Of a stretch of 5,497 nt of DNA, positions 1 to 5,213 are shown in pieces. The first letter of the stretch is position 1. Each line of letters begins with the position of its first letter. Source of the DNA: Candidatus Sulfotelmatobacter sp. GTDB taxonomy: Bacteria; Acidobacteriota; Terriglobia; Terriglobales; Acidobacteriaceae. Location of the stretch: assembly GCA_030045935.1 (NCBI GenBank), contig JASIEN010000231.1, positions 1 to 5,497 of the forward strand, given 5' to 3'. The notes below the pieces were generated by a model. It saw only the letters and a program-made list of their open reading frames with translations. It did not search any database and was not told the origin of the DNA. A program made the translations under genes and the position numbers.

Positions 1-1
1 G

Positions 2-802
2 TGGCATCTCGAGCCATCGCTCACCGATCCCAACACGGTTTATGCGGGAGTCGAAGACGCCGCCATTTTCCGTTCGACCGATGGCGGCGAAAACTGGCAC
101 GAACTGCCCGGCCTGCGCGGGCACGGCACGGGTCCCAACTGGCAGCCGGGTGCAGGCGGCATGTGTCTGCACACGATTATTCTTGACCCCAGCAATCCTA
201 AACGGATGTATATCGCAATTTCTGCCGCGGGGGCTTTCCGAACCGACGACGGAGGCGAGAACTGGAAGCCGATCAATCGCGGCCTGCGCTCCAACTACAT
301 TCCTGACCCGGAAGCTGAAATCGGCCATTGCGTTCACCACATCGCCATGAATCCGAAACGGCCCGGAGTGCTGTTCATGCAGAAGCACTGGGACGTGATG
401 CGTTCTGACGACGCGGGCGATAACTGGACGGAAGTCAGCGGCAATTTGCCGACAGATTTCGGATTCGTCATCGACGTGCACTCGCACGAGCCGGAGACGA
501 TTTACGTTGTTCCGATCAAGAGCGACGGCGAACATTTCCCGCCCGACGGCAAGCTGCGCGTTTTTCGCAGCCGCAGCGGAGGAAATGAGTGGGAGGCTTT
601 AACAAAAGGCTTGCCGCAGAAAGATTGCTACGTGAACGTTCTGCGCGACGCCATGGCGGTCGATACGCTCGACAAGTGCGGAATTTATTTCGGCACGACG
701 GGCGGTCAGATCTATTGCTCGGCCGACGCGGGGGATAGCTGGAATGCAATTGTGCACGATCTGCCGGCCGTGCTGAGCGTAGAGGTGCAGACGTTGAAAT
801 AA
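2..802 (+). CDS. BNR/Asp-box repeat beta-propeller protein (sialidase/VPS10-like fold), 5'-truncated
   Basis: The reading frame is open from base 2 to a TAA at 800-802, so the window holds about 266 C-terminal residues and the start lies upstream. Asp-box motifs (S/T-x-D-x-G-x-x-W) are directly visible: STDGGENW (74-97), TDDGGENW (242-265), SDDAGDNW (404-427) and SADAGDSW (719-742). A degenerate fourth copy, SRSGGNEW (569-592), has lost the Asp. Such motifs mark blade turns in sialidase/sortilin-type beta-propellers. The boxes alone do not show hydrolase activity, and I see no sialidase Arg triad or FRIP motif in this part, so the frequent label 'exo-alpha-sialidase' would be unsafe. The C-terminal LPAVLSVEVQTL and the HWDVMRSDDAGDNW stretch match, from memory, a highly conserved bacterial family of about 360 residues. 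Substrate and location are unknown, because the N-terminus is missing. It is the first visible gene of the four-gene + strand run. Confidence 0.88.
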   Translation, partial: WHLEPSLTDPNTVYAGVEDAAIFRSTDGGENWHELPGLRGHGTGPNWQPGAGGMCLHTIILDPSNPKRMYIAISAAGAFRTDDGGENWKPINRGLRSNYIPDPEAEIGHCVHHIAMNPKRPGVLFMQKHWDVMRSDDAGDNWTEVSGNLPTDFGFVIDVHSHEPETIYVVPIKSDGEHFPPDGKLRVFRSRSGGNEWEALTKGLPQKDCYVNVLRDAMAVDTLDKCGIYFGTTGGQIYCSADAGDSWNAIVHDLPAVLSVEVQTLK

Positions 803-805
803 GGG
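801..805 (+). promoter_or_regulatory. Shine-Dalgarno of the VOC gene
   Basis: AAGGG overlaps the TAA stop of the upstream BNR gene and lies 7 nt before the ATG at 813. This supports that start and suggests translation is coupled to the preceding gene. Confidence 0.6.
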
Positions 806-812
806 TCATACT

Positions 813-1271
813 ATGCCCAAAATCACACCTTTCCTTTGGTTCGACAACAACGCCGAAGAGGCCGCTAACTTTTATACCTCCATTTTCAAGGGCGCCAAGG
901 TGCTCAACGTGAACCGCATGGGTAGCAAGGTGCTCACCATCACTTTTGAAATCGAAGGGCAGCGGTTTACGGCGCTGAACGGCGGGCCGATGTTTCCCTT
1001 TACCGAAGCTTTTTCGATTTTCGTGAGCTGCGATACGCAGGAAGAGGTCGACGAATATTGGAACAAGCTGCTGGATGGGGGAACGCCGAGCCGATGCGGC
1101 TGGCTGAAAGACAAATACGGACTATCGTGGCAGATCATTCCCCAAGCGTTGATGGAGTTGATGAGCGATCCTGATCCGGCTAAATCAAACGCGGTGTTTC
1201 AGGCAATGATGAAGATGGACAAAATCATCGTTGCCGACCTAGAGAAAGCGCACCAGGGAAAGGTGGCGTGA
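813..1271 (+). CDS. VOC family protein, PhnB-like (glyoxalase fold)
   Basis: This 152-aa soluble protein has the hallmarks of the PhnB-like VOC family (often annotated '3-demethylubiquinone-9 3-methyltransferase domain'). It shows ITPFLWFDNNAEEAANFY at residues 4-21, FTALNGGP at 52-59, the CDTQEEVDEYW stretch at 73-83, and CGWLKDKYGLSWQIIP at 95-110. A SDPDPAKSNAVFQAMMKM helix follows at 118-135. Length is close to the usual 155-160 aa. The difference is a shortened loop after residue 35, where family members usually carry a Gly/Pro-rich insert. VOC proteins use paired beta-alpha-beta-beta-beta modules for metal-dependent reactions or for binding small toxic molecules. The substrate here cannot be read from sequence, and the methyltransferase name should not be taken as function. 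The ATG is supported by the AAGGG site 7 nt upstream. It starts 10 nt after the BNR gene, so co-transcription is likely. Confidence 0.93.
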   Translation: MPKITPFLWFDNNAEEAANFYTSIFKGAKVLNVNRMGSKVLTITFEIEGQRFTALNGGPMFPFTEAFSIFVSCDTQEEVDEYWNKLLDGGTPSRCGWLKDKYGLSWQIIPQALMELMSDPDPAKSNAVFQAMMKMDKIIVADLEKAHQGKVA

Positions 1272-1331
1272 GTTGGACGTAGAATTCCAAGGGTCTGCAG
1301 TTCGTCAACCTCATCAAGTTGAACGCTACCA

Positions 1332-1691
1332 ATGAGCAAGCAAAAAGCGGCAGCCTCCGGCCCGGAGGTCGAACTGTATGACAAACTGATCGCCACCATC
1401 CCCGGTCTCGAGCGCAAAGGCGCGGCGAATCCCTACACGGCGGTCAACGGCAACATGTTCACGCTTTTGCACGAATCGAGATTGGCGATTCGCCTTCCCG
1501 AAGACACGCGCGAGGAATTCCTGAAAAAATACAAGACGAAGCTCTATGCATCTTATGGAGCTGTGATGAGCGAATACGTCGCCGTGCCCGATACACTATT
1601 GAAGAGAACGAACGAGTTGAAGAAATATCTCGAATGCAGCTACGAATATACCAAGACCCTGAAGCCAAAGTCTTCGAAGAAAAACTCCTGA
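1332..1691 (+). CDS. TfoX/Sxy N-terminal-domain family protein
   Basis: This 119-aa soluble protein aligns by eye with the TfoX_N domain. It has an N-terminal helix (VELYDKLIATIPGLE, 13-27), the VNGNMFTLLHESRLAIRLPE strand region (38-57), and a C-terminal helix ending in YEYTKTLKPK (104-113) before a Lys/Ser tail. The usual MFGG turn before VNGNM is replaced by GAANPYTA. The C-terminal TfoX domain of gammaproteobacterial Sxy is absent, as in most short members. Sxy/TfoX regulates competence with CRP in Haemophilus and Vibrio, but single-domain members in other phyla have no demonstrated role, so no competence function is claimed. An in-frame TGA at 1320-1322 makes ATG 1332 the first possible ATG. 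No clear Shine-Dalgarno precedes it. It sits 60 nt after the VOC gene and 1 nt before the MoaD-like gene. Confidence 0.78.
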   Translation: MSKQKAAASGPEVELYDKLIATIPGLERKGAANPYTAVNGNMFTLLHESRLAIRLPEDTREEFLKKYKTKLYASYGAVMSEYVAVPDTLLKRTNELKKYLECSYEYTKTLKPKSSKKNS

Positions 1692-1692
1692 T

Positions 1693-1989
1693 ATGGTTCG
1701 CGTGATTCTGCCCCAACACTTACGAACGCTCTCCCACACGGGGAACGAGGTCACGCTCGAAATCGAGGGCGCGGTCACGCAGCGCTCGGTGCTCGATGGG
1801 CTTGAGGCACGCTATCCGATGCTGCGCGGTGCGATTCGCGAGCACGAGACGCTCAAGCGTCGGGCCTTCCTGCGATATTTTGCCTGCGAAGAAGATCTTT
1901 CTCACGAGCTGCCCGATGCACCGCTGCCTGAGGCAGTCGCTTCCGGCAAAGAGCCGTTTATTGTAATCGGGGCAATCGCAGGAGGATAG
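1693..1989 (+). CDS. MoaD/ThiS family ubiquitin-like (beta-grasp) protein
   Basis: This 98-aa protein ends exactly in Gly-Gly (FIVIGAIAGG, residues 89-98, then TAG), the C-terminus that sulfur carriers of the MoaD/ThiS family use for adenylation and thiocarboxylation. The beta-grasp order is visible: an N-terminal strand (VRVILP), a second strand (EVTLEIEG, 19-26), a helix (RSVLDGLEARYPMLR, 31-45), and the final strand and tail. Between them lies a family-specific segment, FLRYFACEEDLSHE (59-72). It is longer than E. coli MoaD (about 81 aa). The ATG comes 1 nt after the TGA of the TfoX-like gene (TGATATG), so it is probably translated by coupling. No MoaE, ThiG or E1-like MoeB/ThiF gene lies in the window, so a role in molybdopterin or thiamin synthesis is not supported. 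A dedicated sulfur-transfer or protein-modifier role is equally possible. Confidence 0.88.
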   Translation: MVRVILPQHLRTLSHTGNEVTLEIEGAVTQRSVLDGLEARYPMLRGAIREHETLKRRAFLRYFACEEDLSHELPDAPLPEAVASGKEPFIVIGAIAGG

Positions 1990-1991
1990 GC

Positions 1992-2058
1992 GGGACAGCC
2001 TATGATCGTTGCCACACCGTCGAGCTTCGCTCAACCGGACAGCCGAGGCGGCTGTCCC
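1992..2058 (+). repeat. Intergenic inverted-repeat element with GGACAGCC arms
   Basis: GGACAGCC (2037-2044) and GGCTGTCC (2050-2057) form a perfect 8-bp stem with a 5-nt loop (GAGGC). A further copy, GGGACAGCC at 1992-2000, is the exact 9-base complement of GGCTGTCCC at 2050-2058, so two alternative hairpins share the right arm. A small GAGC-TTC-GCTC hairpin lies between (2022-2032). I recall very similar GGACAGCC...GGCTGTCCCTACA elements scattered between genes in acidobacterial genomes, which suggests a REP-like dispersed repeat. This is memory, not a search. It begins 2 nt after the MoaD-like stop and could help end that transcript, but no U-run follows the stem. Confidence 0.6.
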
Positions 2059-2064
2059 TACATG

Positions 2065-2094
2065 TTGCTCTCATCCATTCGGGTTCGTTATAGT
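2065..2094 (+). promoter_or_regulatory. Candidate promoter for the 118-aa gene (near-leaderless)
   Basis: TATAGT (2089-2094, 5 of 6 matches to the -10 consensus) lies 18 nt after TTGCTC (2065-2070, 3 of 6 matches to -35). Transcription would begin near 2101, only a few bases before ATG 2105. This fits the absence of a Shine-Dalgarno there. The -35 box is weak. Confidence 0.35.
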
Positions 2095-2104
2095 TTTTCT
2101 ATCC

Positions 2105-2461
2105 ATGTTTGAAGACTTCACGGCCACAGATCGCTGGACCAAAAAGCCGGTCCACTGCGTATATCAGGCATTGATCGTTGCAATCGCCACGCGCCACGCT
2201 GATGCGATCGACGTGAAATTCCTCGCCGAGGGCAAGACGGTCTGGATTGCTCTGCCACATCCCGCCTGGGTCGAATACAAGAAACGCACCGGCAAAATCA
2301 TCACCGATTCTCTCGCCGTCGAAATTGCCGGGCACTATCTGAAGTGGGCACTCGAATCCGGCGAAGGCTCGGGACGCGAAATGTACTCACTCACAGTCGA
2401 GGAAACGCTGGAGCACCTCGAAGCCGCAGTTGCAGAAATGGAAGCATCGGTTTCGGCTTGA
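2105..2461 (+). CDS. Conserved-looking hypothetical protein, 118 aa
   Basis: I do not recognise this protein. It is 118 aa, soluble and acidic overall, with no signal peptide or membrane segment. Visible parts are an N-terminal helix-like stretch (HCVYQALIVAIATRHADAI, 17-35), two likely strands (DVKFL and KTVWIALP, 36-51), and a region rich in aromatic residues (WVEYKKRTGK). A helix follows (SLAVEIAGHYLKWALE, 69-84), then an acidic C-terminal helix (VEETLEHLEAAVAEME, 98-113). The frame is open back to 2009, but a start there would translate through the inverted-repeat element and add a Cys/Arg-rich tail unlike the rest, so ATG 2105 is preferred. The bases before it (TTTTTCTATCC) hold no Shine-Dalgarno. 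Codon use is strongly G/C-ending, as in the neighbours, so it is very likely a real gene. It converges on the DUF4139 gene, with 22 nt between the stops. Confidence 0.7.
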   Translation: MFEDFTATDRWTKKPVHCVYQALIVAIATRHADAIDVKFLAEGKTVWIALPHPAWVEYKKRTGKIITDSLAVEIAGHYLKWALESGEGSGREMYSLTVEETLEHLEAAVAEMEASVSA

Positions 2462-2483
2462 GCTACGCCTTCTTGTCATTCGT

Positions 2484-4625
2484 TTATAGGGTCGCCTCCA
2501 TCTGCAAGCTCTCGATCATTTCATTCAAAGTCTTCTGCGCCGCGTCGCGCTTTTGTTGCAGATCGCTCACTTCGCGGTGCAGCGTCTCTACGTGGTCTTC
2601 CTGCTCATTCAATTCGCGAACGTACCGCGCAATCAGGGCCTTCTCTTCGGCGCTCCCTTTCAGCGCCTTCATGTTTTCGCGGACGCGTTGTTGATCTTCC
2701 GAAATTCCCGAAATCTTCGTTTTGCGCGACGCTGTTTCGGCGTCAAGCGCAGCGATGCTGTCTTTTTGCGCCAGCACTCTGCGCAATGCCCTGTCAATCT
2801 CGGGACTGATCATTTTCTGCGCCATGAAGAACTTAATCTGGTCGTCGGTTATATTTGTGACCTGATAGGTATTTATAACCGGCCGATATTCTTTCACCGT
2901 CAACGTCTGGGTCTTCATCGGATCCACGGTCAGGCGGAAGCGATGAAAAGAAACCGAGCTTTCGGCCGGTTTGTCGTCGTCGTCAGTAAGCTTCCAGCCC
3001 ATCCGCGCGGGATGTTCAATTACAACCGTCCGCGCGGAATTGTCACGATTGCGGATGGTGTAAGTGTTCTCCTCGCGCTCCTGCGTCGATTGCGTCATGA
3101 TCCCATGCGAAAGAAAAACCTTAGTCACGCGCTGGTAGTCGCTCTTCTGTTTGCCGTCAACCAGCACCCCTAAATCCGCCGCGTAAGAGAGCAGACGCTT
3201 TTCGCCGGGCTTGATCGCATCCATTAATCCCTCACCCGCGAAGGCGTCACCTTCGAGAACGTCGAAGCTGCCGCCATCGAGCGTCAGATCGCTCGTGTTG
3301 TCGAGCCAGAGCGCCCGCAGCACCACTTTTTGCGAAGGACTCCAAACGGAAACCTTTTCGGCATCCACGCGCGACTGCAATATAGGAACCAGTGCCGACT
3401 GGTTTTTGCCAATGCTGACGCGATCTTGCAATTTGTATTCGAATAAGTCGCCCAGATCGCGAGACTCTGCAGTCGTAGTCGAAGCTTCAAGGGATTCAGC
3501 CGCGTTGGCAAGCCACTGTTTGTGATCACTGCCGGCGCGATAGACTCCGCCTCCGACGCCAAATCCGTTGCCCAAACCTACTTTCGCCTGCTGTTGCGCC
3601 GCCACGCCGCCCGTCACTCCGCCGATTACACCTCCAACGGACCCGCTGGGAACTTTTTGCGGGGTCGTTACAGATAGAGCCGCATTCGTTACTTCTACCG
3701 TCTCCATTGTCGCTTCATGGGTTTGTGGTGTGATCATCGCGCTTTCCGGCAGCTCGATCACCGGGCGCCGCGTGTAATAGGGTTGCGACAGTTCCTGCAC
3801 AAACGACTGCGGCGCGCCCGCCACCAGCGACAATTCAACGTTCTTCCAGTCTTCACCCACCGTGTTGTCAACGATGGCCCAGCCCTGCAACAGCGGTTTG
3901 CCATCTTCTGGAATCACGATTCTGTAAGTGCTTTTCCACACTGGCACTTCGCTGATGTAGCTCACCAACAAACCACGCTCGCCGTCACCGGCAGTCGAGA
4001 TAGTCATGCGCCGCAGGTCCTGATCGCGCGTGGAGGCCACCAGACCCAAATATTTTCCGACCTCCTCATTCAAGTCCTTTTCGGCGAAGCGCACGCTGGT
4101 GGAAGGGGTTAACTCGAATACACGCACTTCACCGCTGTCGCTCACCAGGGAGATCTGATCGGTCGTTGTTTTTTGGTTGTCCTTGATGACCATGTCGCGC
4201 TCCTCAATGCTGAGCAGGCGTCCGGTAGCGTTCTCGTTTCCGCTCTTAACTTCCAGACGCGCGCCGCGCAATGCATCGAGAAATTGCGCCGTGGTCGGTT
4301 TTTCTCCCACCGGCAGATGTAGAGAGCCGAGGCGCCGTTCGAGCGGCGCGTTCGAGTTGTAGCTCACTCCAGTAATTCGACCCTTGCCAAGGTCGAGCAC
4401 AGTCAGCGACTTCAGCACGTCGTTGAGTTGAGCCGTAGTGAAATCTATGTTGACGTCTTGGCTGTCGCGCACGCGACCGGCATGTTCAAAATAACCGACG
4501 CCGTTCTTGTAAAGAACGACGCGCGTCACCGGCAGGCGAGTGCCCGAATCTGCCGTTGAACTCGACTGGCTGAATGATATTGAGGCAAGCGACAGGCACA
4601 CGACGGCAATGGTCAGAAAACGCAT
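2484..4625 (-). CDS. Secreted DUF4139 domain-containing protein with C-terminal coiled coil
   Basis: This 713-aa protein starts with a Sec-type signal peptide (hydrophobic core about residues 3-18, probable cleavage near 19-21), so it is probably exported to the periplasm or cell surface. An N-terminal beta-rich domain (about 31-180) contains VVLYKNGVGYFEHAG (36-50). The DUF4139 region follows (about 215-580), with LLVSYISEVPVWKSTYRI (219-236) and LLQGWAIVDNTVGEDWKNVE (245-264). It resumes after an insert as SVWSPSQKVVLRALWLDNTS (426-445) and ends near TLTVKEYRP. Residues about 612-708 are highly charged and heptad-like, predicted as a long coiled coil. The insert (about 297-390) splits the domain and includes a Gly/Val-rich tract at 327-361. 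The DUF4139 family includes proteins called 'mucoidy inhibitor A', where the coil usually lies between two domains rather than at the end. No biochemical activity is established. ATG 4625 is fixed by a perfect Shine-Dalgarno 7 nt upstream. It is transcribed alone on the minus strand. Confidence 0.9.
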   Translation of the reverse strand: MRFLTIAVVCLSLASISFSQSSSTADSGTRLPVTRVVLYKNGVGYFEHAGRVRDSQDVNIDFTTAQLNDVLKSLTVLDLGKGRITGVSYNSNAPLERRLGSLHLPVGEKPTTAQFLDALRGARLEVKSGNENATGRLLSIEERDMVIKDNQKTTTDQISLVSDSGEVRVFELTPSTSVRFAEKDLNEEVGKYLGLVASTRDQDLRRMTISTAGDGERGLLVSYISEVPVWKSTYRIVIPEDGKPLLQGWAIVDNTVGEDWKNVELSLVAGAPQSFVQELSQPYYTRRPVIELPESAMITPQTHEATMETVEVTNAALSVTTPQKVPSGSVGGVIGGVTGGVAAQQQAKVGLGNGFGVGGGVYRAGSDHKQWLANAAESLEASTTTAESRDLGDLFEYKLQDRVSIGKNQSALVPILQSRVDAEKVSVWSPSQKVVLRALWLDNTSDLTLDGGSFDVLEGDAFAGEGLMDAIKPGEKRLLSYAADLGVLVDGKQKSDYQRVTKVFLSHGIMTQSTQEREENTYTIRNRDNSARTVVIEHPARMGWKLTDDDDKPAESSVSFHRFRLTVDPMKTQTLTVKEYRPVINTYQVTNITDDQIKFFMAQKMISPEIDRALRRVLAQKDSIAALDAETASRKTKISGISEDQQRVRENMKALKGSAEEKALIARYVRELNEQEDHVETLHREVSDLQQKRDAAQKTLNEMIESLQMEATL

Positions 4626-4631
4626 GACTCT

Positions 4632-4669
4632 TCCTCCTTCGCGAGCTCAGGCCGCTCGCGCAAGGAGAA
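4632..4669 (-). promoter_or_regulatory. Hairpin masking the DUF4139 ribosome-binding site
   Basis: In the minus-strand transcript, CGCGAGC (4660-4654) pairs perfectly with GCTCGCG (4646-4640) around a 7-nt loop. After one bulged G (4661), CTCCTT (4667-4662) pairs with AAGGAG (4639-4634). A U-G and a U-A pair extend the stem to 4669/4632. That gives about 15 pairs with a single bulge, covering the entire GGAGG core. Such a structure would block ribosome access unless opened by heat, a protein, a small RNA, a competing upstream pairing, or a transcription start inside it. The structure is read directly from sequence; the regulatory role is inferred. The GC-rich top makes simple melting at moderate temperature doubtful. 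Confidence 0.6.
4633..4637 (-). promoter_or_regulatory. Shine-Dalgarno of the DUF4139 gene
   Basis: The minus strand reads AAGGAGGAAGAGTC directly before the ATG, so the GGAGG core is 7 nt from the start codon. It is the strongest ribosome site in the window, and it lies inside the 3' arm of the hairpin described at 4632-4669. Confidence 0.85.
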
Positions 4670-4712
4670 CGCCCGCCACAACTGTTCTTGCGAAACGAAA
4701 CGGCCCGTCTTC

Positions 4713-4747
4713 GATTTAGACACCTGATTTAGACACCTGCCACAGGT
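4713..4747. repeat. 13-bp tandem duplication plus small inverted repeat
   Basis: GATTTAGACACCT occurs twice head to tail (4713-4725 and 4726-4738) with no mismatch and no spacer. The end of the second copy enters an inverted repeat, ACCTG (4735-4739) / CAGGT (4743-4747), with a 3-nt loop. It lies in the region between the divergent DUF4139 gene and the 86-aa gene, 88 bp upstream of the DUF4139 start. It may be a regulator-binding site or a replication-slippage product; the sequence does not decide. Confidence 0.6.
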
Positions 4748-4874
4748 ATCTTGAGCCGTTGATGCAAACAGGCTGCCCTGAGATGGCCGACTGCTACTTG
4801 TCAAAACCTAGTGGAGCACCTGTCCACGCCTTCGCGTCCGTCGCGATTTTCGCGGCTGTTGTACCGCCTATGAT

Positions 4875-4880
4875 TAAAAT
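4875..4880 (+). promoter_or_regulatory. Candidate -10 element for the 86-aa gene
   Basis: TAAAAT sits 6 nt before ATG 4887, so transcription from it would start at or next to the start codon, giving a leaderless mRNA. No good -35 hexamer lies at the right distance. TATGAT (4869-4874) is an alternative. Confidence 0.25.
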
Positions 4881-4886
4881 CGACTT

Positions 4887-5147
4887 ATGTTCGCGCGCAA
4901 AATTGTTGTCGAATACGACGATCATGGCGACCGGGTTGCTTGCCCATTGAAGTGGCTCGATAGCTTTTCCATGCGCAATTTCACCAACGCCGGCGTGTTT
5001 GACGATACGATCCCGATTTCCGATGGCCGCATGGAAATCGGCACGAAGGTTCCCTTGGCGCAATTGCGCGAGGCGATGGAAGACTGGTTCCGGCGCAAAA
5101 ATTATTTGCCTCGCGCCTCGAAGCTGATCCTGGAAGAGACAGATTGA
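4887..5147 (+). CDS. Hypothetical protein, 86 aa
   Basis: I do not recognise this protein. It is a small soluble protein without signal peptide or membrane segment. An N-terminal strand (KIVVEYDD, 5-12) is followed by a middle part rich in Phe, Asn and Asp (residues 27-48). A likely amphipathic helix comes next (VPLAQLREAMEDWFRRKNY, 55-73) and then an acidic tail (LILEETD). An in-frame TAA at 4875-4877 makes ATG 4887 the first ATG. The bases before it (AAATCGACTT) contain no Shine-Dalgarno. Third codon positions are mostly G or C, as in the flanking genes, which supports real coding. It stands alone, divergent from the DUF4139 gene. The function is unknown, and it could be a lineage-specific gene. 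Confidence 0.6.
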   Translation: MFARKIVVEYDDHGDRVACPLKWLDSFSMRNFTNAGVFDDTIPISDGRMEIGTKVPLAQLREAMEDWFRRKNYLPRASKLILEETD

Positions 5148-5213
5148 ACGACGGTGTCGCGGCGACTACAGCAAGTAATCTAGGTGAAATGGACTACGGT
5201 CGAAATCCCCGTA

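Larger units (their letters stand above)
4626..4886. other. Divergent intergenic region
   Basis: These 261 bases separate the minus-strand DUF4139 gene from the + strand 86-aa gene. Contents are the Shine-Dalgarno hairpin, the 13-bp tandem repeat, a short CGCG-ATTTT-CGCG hairpin (4842-4854), and weak A/T-rich -10-like sites near the right end (TATGAT 4869-4874, TAAAAT 4875-4880). I see no convincing -35/-10 pair for the DUF4139 gene. Overlapping open frames on either strand run through the repeats and look spurious. Confidence 0.6.

Noticed and set aside
1273..1290. TTGGA...TCCAA inverted repeat between the VOC and TfoX genes as an operator
   Set aside because: Only 5 bp with an 8-nt loop; expected by chance in a window this size.
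1720..2034. Minus-strand open frame opposite the MoaD-like gene
   Set aside because: It is a shadow of a clearly recognised gene and extends into the repeat.
2009..2104. N-terminal extension of the 118-aa protein to ATG 2009
   Set aside because: It would translate the inverted-repeat element and give an Arg/Cys-rich 32-residue leader unlike the rest; a better -10 box and ATG lie at 2089-2107.
2462..2483. Bidirectional terminator between the convergent genes
   Set aside because: The 22-nt gap has no inverted repeat.
2553..3173. 206-codon + strand open frame
   Set aside because: It is antisense to the DUF4139 gene, whose domain content is clear; the translation shows no recognisable domain and arises from the codon bias of the real strand.
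4596..4625. Lipoprotein signal in the DUF4139 protein (VVC at residues 8-10)
   Set aside because: Val precedes the Cys where a lipobox needs Gly, Ala or Ser, and the hydrophobic core continues past it; an ordinary signal peptide fits better.
4613..4804. Minus-strand open frame overlapping the start of the DUF4139 gene
   Set aside because: It runs through the tandem repeat and the hairpin, overlaps the well-supported DUF4139 start, and matches nothing I know.
4759..4950. 63-codon + strand open frame
   Set aside because: It overlaps the 86-aa gene in another frame, has no ribosome site, and gives low-information protein sequence.
5156..5166. GTCG-CGG-CGAC hairpin after the 86-aa gene as a terminator
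   Set aside because: The stem is only 4 bp and no T-run follows.
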